DNA of 64,000 nucleotides from Frigoriflavimonas asaccharolytica (GTDB taxonomy: Bacteria > Bacteroidota > Bacteroidia > Flavobacteriales > Weeksellaceae). The position numbers and the translations under genes are program-made. Shown piece by piece: positions 11,101 through 18,550 of the stretch (position 1 is the first letter of the stretch; each line of letters opens with the position of its first letter). The stretch is from contig NZ_JABSNO010000016.1 of assembly GCF_013294015.1 (NCBI RefSeq), positions 1 through 64,000 of the forward strand. The letters are read 5' to 3'. The notes below the pieces were generated by a model. It saw nothing but the letters and a program-made list of their open reading frames with translations, made no database searches and was not told the origin of the DNA.

Positions 11101-11647
11101 TTTGGCAGGAAAAAAACAACAAGCTATAGAAATTTTAGATCTTGCATCCAAAGAAATTCCTGTAGAGAAGTACAATGATGCCAGATCTTTAAGCAGTATT
11201 GTGTACGCCTACATCGTTTCTGGCCAAGAGCAAAAAGGATTGAAATTAGCAGAAGAATTGAAGAAAGGAATATTTGAGGAGTATGATTATTATGCAACCT
11301 TATCAGATGCAGATCAAAGATATGCAAGAAGGCAAATGGGAGCAAAACCAATGGAATACTCTCTTGTGGTTGCTGCAGTATCAGACAGTTATAAAAAAAT
11401 TGGCCAATCAAATAAAGGTTATGCTTATCTCGTAAAATCTTTGTCTGTGATTGATAAAAGATTAAATAATTTCTTAGGAGATCTAAAAGCAATGGGAAAA
11501 GAAAAAGCACGTAATGAAACGGATAAAGTTCAAATTATTACGCCTTTCTACACCTATTTATTTGATGTGATGAAACCCTATGATTCCACTTACGCAGACG
11601 AAAAGGAGGCACAAATAACGAAAGCAATAATGGAGGCAAATAATTAA
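8162..11647 (+). CDS. DUF2723 polytopic membrane protein (GT-C glycosyltransferase-like, TMEM260-related)
   Basis: The protein has 1161 residues. The N-terminal half holds roughly ten to twelve hydrophobic segments. It starts with GWGVFAIAFITYLST and the conserved FSFWDCGEYISSA, in which the acidic residues resemble the catalytic loop of GT-C enzymes. A soluble part begins near residue 670 (DNILFVYGDNDTYP). The last third is helical with TPR-like repeats (LSLAGKKQQAIEIL, KGLKLAEELK). DUF2723 proteins are related to TMEM260, a protein O-mannosyltransferase, so transfer of a sugar from a lipid donor is plausible but unproven here. It is a single-gene unit closed by a strong terminator. A weak TATTTTCG box lies at 8136-8143. 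Confidence 0.85.
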   Translation: MKNWTFKRWNTVLGWGVFAIAFITYLSTIEPNFSFWDCGEYISSAVKLEVTHAPGAALFQLVGAVAAMFAFGDGGNYSIVINGMSALFSALTILFLFWTITHLVRRLLNKEFEDVSLNQEIAILFSGVIGALAFTFSDTFWFSAVEGEVYSMTSMFIAMIVWLITKWENEYHAIDNERWIILIFFVIGLSVGVHMMCMLAIPAVCFIYYARNYEFSWKSFILANFFTLIILAIVFKGIFPFIMTLFGKLEILAVNELGMPFHSGTIIAFVLLVSICVLIIKYAQKYKKNLFITMALSVVYMLIGFSCWMVIPIRANANPPMNLNNPDNAIGMKDYYNRVQYGDWPTSYGQNYTAYLDANGIQKNEDGSFKTNKTDDVYEKDEKSGLYRKVGERFDYVYAPEHVGFMPRMFNEDKDVMQNYISMYGAPDFSFNYENKDIAESPEAMKIFDELRAKYEDKTIKASDYLQVREYNLLKVQKPSLSQNLDYFFSFQNGYYFVRYLMWNFVGRQNDLEGHMENTNGNWISGFSFIDDAMYGNQDKMPAKFKNESTVAFFFLPLLLGIFGFFFQLNKDFGRFYAILSLFILTSIGIVFYTGVKPFEPRERDYAMVGSFYVFAIWIGIGAAAIFMFLQQKVKSRVASIITGIVLLGIPLMMGFQNYNAHDRSNHYTAHDYAHSMLASLPKDNILFVYGDNDTYPVWAMQETENFRDDVKVVNFTLLSTPWNIDQVKRRTYNAPGIPSSLVHEDYREGSNDQIVIFDTETLGRIIKNYTEQGYPASTFAPFTKYLTQDSMTVQEAMKFIRTKSPEKDEMVKILFGEDRYEKFNFLPVSKFTIPVNKANAIKSGTVKPADADKMEDNLTINYTSGTMYKNNLMLLDILANFDWKRTINFSSGGVYDDENLFYLQNYLQFDGFSYRLVPIKTEQRADGEMGRVDADELYKVVKNFKWGNFKNLKNHFDETATSNIMSYRNTTGRAAEALSLAGKKQQAIEILDLASKEIPVEKYNDARSLSSIVYAYIVSGQEQKGLKLAEELKKGIFEEYDYYATLSDADQRYARRQMGAKPMEYSLVVAAVSDSYKKIGQSNKGYAYLVKSLSVIDKRLNNFLGDLKAMGKEKARNETDKVQIITPFYTYLFDVMKPYDSTYADEKEAQITKAIMEANN

Positions 11648-11664
11648 TTTTAGCTTTCAATAAC

Positions 11665-11696
11665 AAAAAAACCACGAAATTTTTCGTGGTTTTTTT
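11665..11696 (+). terminator. terminator after the DUF2723 gene
   Basis: A 15-bp stem (AACCACGAAA/TTTCGTGGTT core flanked by A and T tracts) with a 2-nt loop. It is symmetrical and followed by a T-run. Confidence 0.85.
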
Positions 11697-11769
11697 GTAT
11701 AAATTAAAAAATTTAGAAATTTAGAAATAGTTTCTACTAATTTTATAAAAAAAGAAAATTAAATATTCT

Positions 11770-11777
11770 TAATTTTG
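11770..11777 (+). promoter_or_regulatory. -7 box of the egtB operon
   Basis: TAATTTTG matches TAnnTTTG, 17 nt before the egtB ATG. No clear TTG sits at -33. Confidence 0.5.
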
Positions 11778-11794
11778 CCACGTAAATATAATTT

Positions 11795-12946
11795 ATGCGA
11801 GATTTATTACCCTATTATCTACAAACCAGACTCTTTACAATCAATCTATGCGCACCGCTGCAGTTAGAAGATTATATACCACAACCTGTAGATTTTGCAA
11901 GTCCACCAAAGTGGCATTTAGCTCATTCTACATGGTTCTTTGAAGAAATGATTCTAAAAAAATTCTATCCAGAATATCAAATTTTTCATCCGGATTTTTC
12001 TTTTTTATTTAATAGCTATTATCAAACAATTGGCAAAAGAGCGGTAAGAAATCAACGTGGTTTGATCACGAGACCAAGTGTGGAAGAAGTGTATAAATAT
12101 AGAAAATATGTGGATGCTAAAATAGAAGAATTGCTTACTGACGAAGATAACTTGGAAATCCGAGAGCTTATAATTCTAGGGATCAATCACGAGCAACAAC
12201 ATCAAGAATTACTAATTACAGATCTTAAACATACATTTTCTTTTAATCCAATAAATCCTGTTTATAAAGAAAATTTTGACTTAATTAATCAAGATAATGA
12301 GGAAACAGGCTGGCTAGAAATAGAAAAAGGATTGTATCAAATAGGTTTTGAAGGGGAAGGTTTTCATTTTGATAATGAAGTAGGTAGACATCAAGTATAT
12401 TTAAATGATTTTCAAATCTCGAAAGCATTGGTTACTAATGGAGAATATATTGAATTTATTGAGGCGGGAGGTTATCAAAATTTTAAATTTTGGCTAGACG
12501 AAGGTTGGAGTTGGGTAGAAGAAAATAAAATTGATGCACCTTTATATTGGGAAAATATAGATGGAGTTTGGCATCAATACACTTTGGGCGGATTAAAAAT
12601 TGTAGAAAAAGATAAAATTCTTGCACACATTTCTTTTTATGAAGCTCAAGCTTTTGCAAATTGGAAAGGTTGCAGATTGCCCACAGAATTTGAATGGGAA
12701 GCAGCATCTGCAAAATTTAAATGGGGAAAAAGATGGGAGTGGACTTATTCTGCATACCTTCCTTATCCAAAATTTGAAATTGCAGAAGGCGCAGTTGGAG
12801 AATACAATGGCAAATTTATGATCAGCCAAATGGTTTTGAGAGGAGCTTCTACAGCTACACCAAAAGGACATGAAAGATCAACATACAGAAACTTTTTCCA
12901 TCCAAAATATAGATGGCAATTAACAGGAATAAGATTAGCAAAATAA
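11795..12946 (+). CDS. egtB: ergothioneine-type sulfoxide synthase
   Basis: EgtB is a non-haem iron enzyme that uses O2 to join a thiol (cysteine or gamma-glutamylcysteine) to hercynine. The 383-residue protein has an N-terminal DinB-like domain with WHLAHSTWFFEE (His at about 41-44) and NHEQQHQELL (about residues 131-140), which supply the three iron-binding histidines. A C-terminal formylglycine-generating-enzyme-type domain follows (CRLPTEFEWEAAS, WEWTYS, VLRGAS, YRNFFHP, TGIRLAK). It precedes egtD by 3 nt, so they form one operon. No EgtC or EgtE gene is adjacent. The thiol donor cannot be told from sequence. Confidence 0.88.
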   Translation: MRDLLPYYLQTRLFTINLCAPLQLEDYIPQPVDFASPPKWHLAHSTWFFEEMILKKFYPEYQIFHPDFSFLFNSYYQTIGKRAVRNQRGLITRPSVEEVYKYRKYVDAKIEELLTDEDNLEIRELIILGINHEQQHQELLITDLKHTFSFNPINPVYKENFDLINQDNEETGWLEIEKGLYQIGFEGEGFHFDNEVGRHQVYLNDFQISKALVTNGEYIEFIEAGGYQNFKFWLDEGWSWVEENKIDAPLYWENIDGVWHQYTLGGLKIVEKDKILAHISFYEAQAFANWKGCRLPTEFEWEAASAKFKWGKRWEWTYSAYLPYPKFEIAEGAVGEYNGKFMISQMVLRGASTATPKGHERSTYRNFFHPKYRWQLTGIRLAK

Positions 12947-12949
12947 AAT

Positions 12950-13903
12950 ATGGAATATAATGCACAGTTTCTAGAAGACACACAAAACGGACTAAGCGAT
13001 AGTCCAAAAAGATTGCCTTCTAGATATTTTTATGATAAAATTGGTGATAAAATTTTTCAAGAAATAATGGCGATGCCAGAATATTATCTTACAAATAGTG
13101 AAACAGAAATTTTCAAAATTCAAGCAAAAGAGATTATAAATTCTTGGAAAATTGACAAAGACATTCCTTTTGAATTGATAGAATTAGGAGCTGGAGATGG
13201 CACGAAAACTATATTTCTTTTGGAAGAATTGCTACATCAAAATTATAACTTCAGTTATTTACCGATTGATATTTCTCAAAACGTTTTGGACGATTTGGTG
13301 AATAATTTATCTGAGAAACTACCAGATTTAAAAATTGAACCAAAACAAGGTGATTATTTTATGATTTTGGATGAGCTTTCCCAAGATGATAAGCAAAAGA
13401 TTGTTCTATTTATTGGTTCAAATTTGGGTAACTTAGAAGATAAAATTGCTGCAGAATTTTTGAAGAATGTGACTGCAAGTTTTAGAAATAAAGATAAATT
13501 GCTTCTTGGTGTAGATTTAAAAAAAGATTTTAAAACAATTTTGCAAGCTTATAATGATGAGAGCAAAATTACAGCAAGATTTAATCTTAATCTCTTGCAA
13601 AGAATGAACAATGAATTAGGCGCAAATTTTATTGTTGAAAATTTTCTGCACGATCCAGAATATGACGAAGAAGAAGGTGCTGCAAAAAGTTACTTGAAAA
13701 GTCTAACCAATCAAAGTGTTCATTTTTCCATTAATGATAAAGTATTCCATTTTGAAAAAGATGAAAAGATTCTAATGGAAATTTCTAGGAAATATGATGA
13801 CGATGTTTTAAATAATCTTTTAATAGATTCAGGAGTTCAAATTAAAGCGAAGTTTGTAGATTCTCGAAGCTATTTTGCAGATTACATTTTAGAAAAGAAG
13901 TAA
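12950..13903 (+). CDS. egtD: L-histidine N-alpha-methyltransferase
   Basis: EgtD trimethylates the alpha-amino group of histidine with three S-adenosylmethionines to give hercynine, the substrate of EgtB. The 317 residues match the family length. They show the N-terminal SPKRLPSRYFYD block, MPEYYLTNSE, the SAM-binding LIELGAGDGTKT, IDISQNVL, and FIGSNLGNLE, which is typical of the DUF2260/EgtD family. It lies between egtB (3-nt gap) and a racemase-like gene (1-nt gap), so the three are probably co-translated. The eastern end ADYILEKK is complete. Confidence 0.9.
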   Translation: MEYNAQFLEDTQNGLSDSPKRLPSRYFYDKIGDKIFQEIMAMPEYYLTNSETEIFKIQAKEIINSWKIDKDIPFELIELGAGDGTKTIFLLEELLHQNYNFSYLPIDISQNVLDDLVNNLSEKLPDLKIEPKQGDYFMILDELSQDDKQKIVLFIGSNLGNLEDKIAAEFLKNVTASFRNKDKLLLGVDLKKDFKTILQAYNDESKITARFNLNLLQRMNNELGANFIVENFLHDPEYDEEEGAAKSYLKSLTNQSVHFSINDKVFHFEKDEKILMEISRKYDDDVLNNLLIDSGVQIKAKFVDSRSYFADYILEKK

Positions 13904-13904
13904 G

Positions 13905-14549
13905 GTGAAAAAAGGAATTTTAGGTCTGGGAAATGCTTCCACAATTTTTTATATTGATGAAATAAATTCTCAGTACAACAAAATGAATGGTGGTTTTTCT
14001 ACCTGTCCTTTTCTTTTATATCAAACAAACTTTGACGAAATTAATCCATATTTGCCTAATCAATTCGATATTTTAATTCCAAAAATTGAGAATTATTTTT
14101 CAGAAATTAAATCTTTAGGTATTCAAAAACTACTGATTCCAAATATAACTTTGCACGAGACGATTGATAAAATTTCAAGTGATGTGGAAATTATTCATGC
14201 AGTAGATTTCACAATAAAGAAATTGAAGAAATATGAAATTGATGAAATCGTAATTTTCGGAACTATTTTCACTATGAATTCACTATATTTAAAAAAGAAA
14301 TTTGGTGAAGTAGGTATTGCATTTAATCTTCCTAGTAAAGAGCATCAAATTTCTATAGACGATTTTAGGAAAAAAGTGTACGAAAAGAGAGAAACTCCGG
14401 AAGAAGTTTCTCAATTTCAAAATTTATGCTATCTTTATTCGCAACATAGCCATGTGATTTTGGCGTGTACTGAATTATCTATTCATGCGGAGAAATCTCC
14501 TCATATACTAGATATGGCTCAAATTCAAATTGAAGAATTTTTAAAATAA
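13905..14549 (+). CDS. aspartate/glutamate racemase-family protein lacking one catalytic cysteine
   Basis: The 214-residue protein starts at a GTG one base after the egtD stop. It has the Asp/Glu racemase fold marks ILGLGN and, near the end, ILACTEL, with the second catalytic Cys. The first Cys motif of aspartate racemases (C-N-T-x-H) is replaced by LIPNITLHE, so a normal two-base racemization is doubtful. The gene is tightly linked to egtB-egtD, which suggests a job linked to hercynine or a thiol-histidine product, but nothing in the sequence shows it. It may instead be a separate amino-acid enzyme. Family assignment is good, function unknown. Confidence 0.7.
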   Translation: MKKGILGLGNASTIFYIDEINSQYNKMNGGFSTCPFLLYQTNFDEINPYLPNQFDILIPKIENYFSEIKSLGIQKLLIPNITLHETIDKISSDVEIIHAVDFTIKKLKKYEIDEIVIFGTIFTMNSLYLKKKFGEVGIAFNLPSKEHQISIDDFRKKVYEKRETPEEVSQFQNLCYLYSQHSHVILACTELSIHAEKSPHILDMAQIQIEEFLK

Positions 14550-14553
14550 ATAA

Positions 14554-14904
14554 ATGAAAACAATCTTAAAATTACTAGTAACTGCGGGAGTTGCGTTTGG
14601 TTTAACGAAAATTTTGACAGGCGTTCATATAGACAATTTTATGACCGCAATTGTATTCGCATTGGTGTTAGGTTTGCTCAATTTTTTTGTAAAACCAGTT
14701 CTAAAAATTATTGGTTTGCCATTTACAATTATTACTTTAGGATTATTTACTTTTGTGATAAATGCTGCTATCATACTTATTGCAGCCCATTTTATAGATG
14801 AAATGTCTGTAGATGGCTTCTTTTGGGCGTTAATTTTTAGTATCGCATTATCTTTAATATCATCTTTAATTAATGGTATTTTTCTTTCAGACGACAAAGA
14901 TTAA
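14554..14904 (+). CDS. phage holin 4-2 family (YvlD-like) membrane protein
   Basis: The 116 residues contain four hydrophobic segments with short loops (LVTAGVAFGLTKIL, AIVFALVLGLLNF, FTIITLGLFTFVINAAIILIA, LIFSIALSLISSLI). The motif VKPVLKIIGLPFTIITLGLF is the hallmark of the YvlD/Phage_holin_4_2 family, which is chromosomal and not phage-derived. The role is poorly known, with links to envelope stress in other bacteria. It begins 4 nt after the racemase-like gene and may be the last gene of that operon. Its end faces the cytidine deaminase gene. Confidence 0.8.
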   Translation: MKTILKLLVTAGVAFGLTKILTGVHIDNFMTAIVFALVLGLLNFFVKPVLKIIGLPFTIITLGLFTFVINAAIILIAAHFIDEMSVDGFFWALIFSIALSLISSLINGIFLSDDKD

Positions 14905-14915
14905 CATTCCATTTT

Positions 14916-15398
14916 TTATAAAAAACTTGCATCAAAAGTAAAAGGTAAGAGAGATCTTATAGATTTTACCTTGCAAATTTCGTCGTCCATATTTGCGAAA
15001 TATATTTCTATTTCCGAACTCTGTTTGTTTTCGTATTCAGAAATTACTTGTCTACAAGCTCCACAAGGTGGAGTTGGTACGGCTTTATTTAGATTTTCAA
15101 GAGAAGCACCAAGTACAAATAATTTTAGAATCTTCACATCTGGAAAATTTGCAGATGCATAAAATATAGCCGTTCTTTCTGCGCAAATTCCTGATGGATA
15201 AGCTGCATTTTCTTGATTGTTTCCGGAGATAATTTCTCCATTTTCTAACAAAATTGCGCATCCTACCAAAAATTTTGAATAAGGCGCATAAGCTTTCAGA
15301 CGCGAAGATTTTGCAAGATTAAACAATGTTTTTTCAATCTCGGAAAGATTGTTAGAATTTTCAAAATAGTCGTAATCTATACTGATGTTTTTGGTCAT
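14916..15398 (-). CDS. cdd: cytidine deaminase
   Basis: It hydrolyses cytidine or deoxycytidine to uridine in pyrimidine salvage. The 160-residue protein has the zinc-site motifs CAERTA (Cys ligand and proton-shuttling Glu) and PCGACRQV with two more Cys ligands. It also has the Y-x-K-F-x-V-G block YSKFLVGCAIL. This is the tetrameric small CDD type, slightly extended at the N-terminus. It is a single minus-strand gene, convergent with the holin-like gene (11-nt gap). A weak TATCTTTA box lies upstream. Confidence 0.93.
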   Translation of the reverse strand: MTKNISIDYDYFENSNNLSEIEKTLFNLAKSSRLKAYAPYSKFLVGCAILLENGEIISGNNQENAAYPSGICAERTAIFYASANFPDVKILKLFVLGASLENLNKAVPTPPCGACRQVISEYENKQSSEIEIYFANMDDEICKVKSIRSLLPFTFDASFL

Positions 15399-15507
15399 AA
15401 TTTCTGCTTAATACTAAGTAAAGATAAATGTTTTCATCAAATTATCAAAATTGAATTTATGCTAAAAAATAATTATGTTTAATATTTTAAAATCATTTCT
15501 ATTCATT

Positions 15508-15515
15508 TATCTTTG
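15508..15515 (+). promoter_or_regulatory. -7 box of the old yellow enzyme gene
   Basis: TATCTTTG matches TAnnTTTG exactly. The ATG is 92 nt further on, which would leave a long 5' leader. I see no strong hairpin in the leader and no TTG at -33. Confidence 0.4.
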
Positions 15516-15607
15516 TGATAGCAATACCTCTGTCATTATATATAGAAGAAACATTGATAGAGTTTAAATGACAATAACATTTATTTAAGTAAATTAAAAA
15601 TTTAAAA

Positions 15608-16669
15608 ATGAAAGATAGTATTTTATATTCCCCTATAAAATTTAGAAATTTAGAGCTTAAAAACCGTTGGGTAATGTCGCCAATGTGTATGTATTCTGCA
15701 ACAGAAGGATTTCCAAATGATTTTCATTTTGTTCACTATGGGAGTAGAGCGCAAGGTGGAACAGGATTGATAATAGTAGAAGCAAGTGGTGTAGTTCCTG
15801 AAGGTAGAATTACCAATAAATGCACCGGAATTTGGAATGATGAGCAAGCCAAATTTTTCTCAAAAATAAATAAATTTATACACGATAATTCGGAATCCAA
15901 AACTGGAATTCAACTATCTCATGCAGGTAGAAAATCGTCTACTTGGAAAAGTGAACAATTATCATTAGAAAATGGAGGTTGGGAAACTTTTTCTGCATCT
16001 AATATACCTTATAATGAAGAGGAAAGATCGCCGACTGCTTTATCTATTTTAGAAATTAAAAATTTAGTTCAAGAATTTAAAAATTCAGCGAAAAGATCTA
16101 TTGATGCAGGCTTTGATTTAATTGAAATACATGCGGCACATGGCTATTTAATACATCAATTTCTTTCTCCGCTTTCTAATGTAAGAACCGATGAATACGG
16201 TGGAAGTTTTGAAAATAGAATACGTTTTCTAGTGGAGATTGTAGATGCTATTAATGAAGTTTTAGACGAAAATCATCCACTTTTTGTTAGGATTTCTGCC
16301 ACAGAATATTCTGAAAATGGTTGGGATTTGGAAGAGAGTGTAGCTTTGTCTCAAATTTTGAAAACTAAAAACGTAGATTTGGTAGATGTTTCTAGTGGCG
16401 GAAACATTCACGGTGCAAAAATTTCTGTTTTTGATGGGTATCAAGTTCCATTTTCTGCAAAGATAAAATCAGAATCTAGCATCAATACTGGAGCCGTAGG
16501 TTTAATTACAAATGCTGAACAAGCAGAAGAAATTTTGCAGAAAAACGAAGCAGATCTTATTTTTGTAGCAAGAGAATTACTAAGAAATCCATATCTTGCG
16601 ATTGAAGCTGCTTTTGAAAACGAAGCATCATGCTTTTTTCCGAAACAATACTCTCGTGCAAAAATTTAA
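15608..16669 (+). CDS. namA: NADPH dehydrogenase, old yellow enzyme family (NamA/YqjM-like)
   Basis: This is an FMN-dependent ene-reductase that reduces activated C=C bonds with NADPH. The 353 residues begin YSPIKFRNLELKNR and show MSPMCMYSA (the Cys-containing FMN site of YqjM-type enzymes), LSHAGRK, the IEIHAAHGYLIHQFLSP active-site block, DEYGGSFENRIRF, and the FMN phosphate loop FVARELLRNP. Length and motifs fit the YqjM class rather than the classical OYE class. It is followed after 17 nt by a DUF2752 gene, so the genes may share a transcript. Substrate unknown. Confidence 0.88.
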   Translation: MKDSILYSPIKFRNLELKNRWVMSPMCMYSATEGFPNDFHFVHYGSRAQGGTGLIIVEASGVVPEGRITNKCTGIWNDEQAKFFSKINKFIHDNSESKTGIQLSHAGRKSSTWKSEQLSLENGGWETFSASNIPYNEEERSPTALSILEIKNLVQEFKNSAKRSIDAGFDLIEIHAAHGYLIHQFLSPLSNVRTDEYGGSFENRIRFLVEIVDAINEVLDENHPLFVRISATEYSENGWDLEESVALSQILKTKNVDLVDVSSGGNIHGAKISVFDGYQVPFSAKIKSESSINTGAVGLITNAEQAEEILQKNEADLIFVARELLRNPYLAIEAAFENEASCFFPKQYSRAKI

Positions 16670-16686
16670 TTTAAAATTTAACTAAA

Positions 16687-16971
16687 ATGGTTCTGGAAGA
16701 ATATATGTTACCTTGTCTAAGCAAATCATTATTTGGTATAGAATGCTTTGGTTGCGGTATGCAACGTTCCGTAGTAATGGTTTTCCAAGGTAGATTTTTA
16801 GATGCTTGGAAACTTTTTCCAGCAGTTTATCCTTTTTTTTTCTTTGCAGCATTTTTGGCAATAGATTATTTTGATAAATCTAAAAGTTATGGCAAAATGA
16901 TTATTATTTCTGCAGTCATAATGTCTTTTACGATGGTCATTTCCTATTTTTTTCGTCATCCATTGTTTTAA
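16687..16971 (+). CDS. DUF2752 small membrane protein
   Basis: The 94-residue protein has a cysteine cluster ECFGCGMQRS (Cys 20 and 23, plus Cys 10) just before the first membrane helix. Two further hydrophobic segments follow (FFFFAAFLAIDYF, IIISAVIMSFTMVISYFF). The C-P/F-G-C-G-x-x-R block defines the DUF2752 family, whose function is unknown. The gene lies 34 nt before a CCC-motif membrane protein gene, a pairing common in flavobacteria. A metal- or redox-sensitive role for the cysteines is only a guess. Confidence 0.8.
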   Translation: MVLEEYMLPCLSKSLFGIECFGCGMQRSVVMVFQGRFLDAWKLFPAVYPFFFFAAFLAIDYFDKSKSYGKMIIISAVIMSFTMVISYFFRHPLF

Positions 16972-16976
16972 ATTAT

Positions 16977-16984
16977 TATATTTG
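16977..16984 (+). promoter_or_regulatory. -7 box before the CCC-motif gene
   Basis: TATATTTG matches TAnnTTTG and lies 20 nt before the ATG at 17005. This suggests the CCC-motif gene also has its own promoter. No TTG is seen at the usual spacing. Confidence 0.45.
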
Positions 16985-17004
16985 CTGTAGAAAAATAAAA
17001 AACT

Positions 17005-17358
17005 ATGAACGAACAAAATTTTCAACCACTTGGGCAAAAATTGCCGAATGCAACAGCAAGTTTGGTACTTGGTATACTAGGAATTTTAGGAACCTGCTGC
17101 TACGTTGTTCCTGGATTAATAATGGGAATCATCGGCTTGATATTAGCAGGAATGGATACCAAAAAATACAAAGCAAATCCAGCAATGTATGATAACTATA
17201 GCACTGTGAAGACTGGAAAAATTCTTTCCATTATTGCAATTGTTATTTCATTTATTTTCATTGCCTTCGTCGTTTGGATGTTCGCTTACATTGGTTGGGA
17301 AAATATGCAAAATGAAGAATTAATGAATCAAAGAATAGAGGAATTATTTGGACAATAA
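17005..17358 (+). CDS. CCC-motif (DUF4190-like) membrane protein
   Basis: The 117-residue protein has an N-terminal soluble start and an Ala/Gly-rich first helix containing GTCCYVVPG, the cysteine-proline turn of the family. A Gly-rich GLIMGIIGLILAG segment and a C-terminal helix (ILSIIAIVISFIFIAFVVWMF) follow, then an acidic tail. Proteins of this type occur across Flavobacteriia next to DUF2752 genes and have no assigned function. The gene ends at a strong bidirectional terminator shared with the DUF4136 gene. Confidence 0.75.
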   Translation: MNEQNFQPLGQKLPNATASLVLGILGILGTCCYVVPGLIMGIIGLILAGMDTKKYKANPAMYDNYSTVKTGKILSIIAIVISFIFIAFVVWMFAYIGWENMQNEELMNQRIEELFGQ

Positions 17359-17375
17359 AATAATAACTGATAATT

Positions 17376-17404
17376 AAAAAGACCGCAAATTTTGCGGTCT
17401 TTTT
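17376..17404 (+). terminator. bidirectional terminator
   Basis: A 14-bp perfect stem (GACCGCAAA/TTTGCGGTC with A and T flanks) and 1-nt spacer lie between two convergent genes. Confidence 0.88.
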
Positions 17405-17423
17405 CTTTTAATAAATTTAAATG

Positions 17424-17954
17424 CTATCTTTTTGGAGGAAAGTTCAACATTATTTTTTCTATAATTGCAGGTATTTGTTTTTGTTTTGCTTTTGGTGCAT
17501 CCACGGAAATTCCACTTCCTACACCTTGCCAAACTAATTTCTGTGTTCTCGCATCTATCAAATCTAAGATCAACGCACCTTGGTTGTAATTAGAAGACCA
17601 TGTTCTCTGCATTCCCATTCCCCAGCCAAATGATCCTCCCCAACCAAATCCGCCACCAAAATTTCCACCTTGGTTGATGTCTGTTATTTTCTTATGATTC
17701 GCTTTCACATTCACGATTAAATCGGGAGTATCGCTCACAGTTAAGCCTTTCATTTGTAGTTGTTTAGAAACCTCGTTCAACACTCTATCTTGGTCCAGAT
17801 CATTCAACTTCAAATCATCAACTCTTAGTTTGTAGGTTTTGTACATATTAAAATTGGTAGATTCGGCATAATCTGTTCTTACATTAAAAGGACTGCAAGA
17901 AGATAATCCTAAAGCAGCACATATTAAAATCGGGAAAATATACTTTGTACTCAT
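17424..17954 (-). CDS. DUF4136 lipoprotein
   Basis: The 176-residue protein has a lipoprotein signal (hydrophobic stretch then GLSSC, acylated Cys at about residue 20). It then has a DUF4136 domain: the DYAESTNFNMYKTYKL start, a helix-rich middle, and a Gly/Phe-rich loop with GGNFGGGFGWGG. The strand ALILDLIDARTQKLVWQGVG matches the family core. It is probably anchored in the outer membrane facing the periplasm. Function unknown. It is monocistronic, with the terminator downstream shared with the CCC-motif gene. Confidence 0.82.
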   Translation of the reverse strand: MSTKYIFPILICAALGLSSCSPFNVRTDYAESTNFNMYKTYKLRVDDLKLNDLDQDRVLNEVSKQLQMKGLTVSDTPDLIVNVKANHKKITDINQGGNFGGGFGWGGSFGWGMGMQRTWSSNYNQGALILDLIDARTQKLVWQGVGSGISVDAPKAKQKQIPAIIEKIMLNFPPKR

Positions 17955-17992
17955 ATTGTTATTTTTATGTTAAAAATTATTTTTTATAAATT

Positions 17993-18187
17993 TTACTCCG
18001 GACTATTAACTTCCGACTTCGGAATTTTCTTGAAAGAATCCGTATTTTTATCGTATCCAAAGGGACAATGTTTGCATCCACTTTTGCAGCAATAACCACG
18101 TTTTAAATGATATTTTTCTGTGAAAACCTTATAGCCTTGCTCATTATAATAGAAATCTACATTTTCTTGTAATAATATTTTTTCCAT
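17993..18187 (-). CDS. DUF5522 small cysteine-rich protein
   Basis: The 64 residues from the ATG at 18187 carry YYNEQGYKVFTEKYHLKRG, then a cluster of four Cys in YCCKSGCKHCPFGYD. This is the DUF5522 signature, suggestive of metal binding. The frame extends upstream to an ATG at 18241, but that extension overlaps the divergent promoter and gene at 18224. The internal start just before the conserved part is therefore preferred. Function unknown. It is divergently oriented to the small HEKIH protein gene. Confidence 0.75.
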   Translation of the reverse strand: MEKILLQENVDFYYNEQGYKVFTEKYHLKRGYCCKSGCKHCPFGYDKNTDSFKKIPKSEVNSPE

Positions 18188-18190
18188 TAA

Positions 18191-18219
18191 TTGTTTTTTA
18201 ATAAACTTTTCTACTTTTG
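18191..18219 (+). promoter_or_regulatory. promoter of the small HEKIH protein gene
   Basis: A TTG at 18191-18193 and TACTTTTG at 18212-18219 (perfect TAnnTTTG) are spaced by 18 nt. The likely transcription start is within a few bases of the ATG at 18224, so the mRNA may be leaderless. Confidence 0.55.
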
Positions 18220-18223
18220 TAAA

Positions 18224-18550
18224 ATGATAATTGTGTGCCAAACTCTTCTGAAAAATACAAAAATTAATGGAATTACACTATTTCCTTTTATAATTTTAAG
18301 TAATAAGTTGGATAAAGATAATAAAGTATTATTAAATCATGAAAAAATTCACATTCGTCAGCAATTGGAATTGCTGATTATTTTCTTTTATATTTGGTAC
18401 GTTGTTGAGTATTTCTACCATTTTGTAAAATTAAAAAATGGAAATTTAGCATATAGATCTATTTCTTTCGAAAAAGAAGCTTATGCAAATGAAAATAATT
18501 TTGATTATTTAGATCGTAGAAATTTATGGACTTTTTGGAAATATATTTAA
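18224..18550 (+). CDS. small conserved protein with an HEKIH zinc-type motif
   Basis: The 108 residues from the ATG at 18224 contain LLNHEKIHIRQQLELL, an HExxH motif like that of zincin peptidases (M56/M48 type). One membrane segment follows (LLIIFFYIWYVVEYFYHF), then a conserved acidic block FEKEAYANENN whose Glu could be the third zinc ligand. This looks like the core of a minimal membrane metalloprotease, but no protease has been shown for the family, to my knowledge. The frame opens earlier at 18191, but those codons overlap the promoter. It is a short single gene, divergent from the DUF5522 gene. Confidence 0.65.
   Translation: MIIVCQTLLKNTKINGITLFPFIILSNKLDKDNKVLLNHEKIHIRQQLELLIIFFYIWYVVEYFYHFVKLKNGNLAYRSISFEKEAYANENNFDYLDRRNLWTFWKYI

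Noticed and set aside
14554-14904. Phage origin for the holin-like gene
   Set aside because: No other phage gene is near, and the family (YvlD type) is chromosomal.
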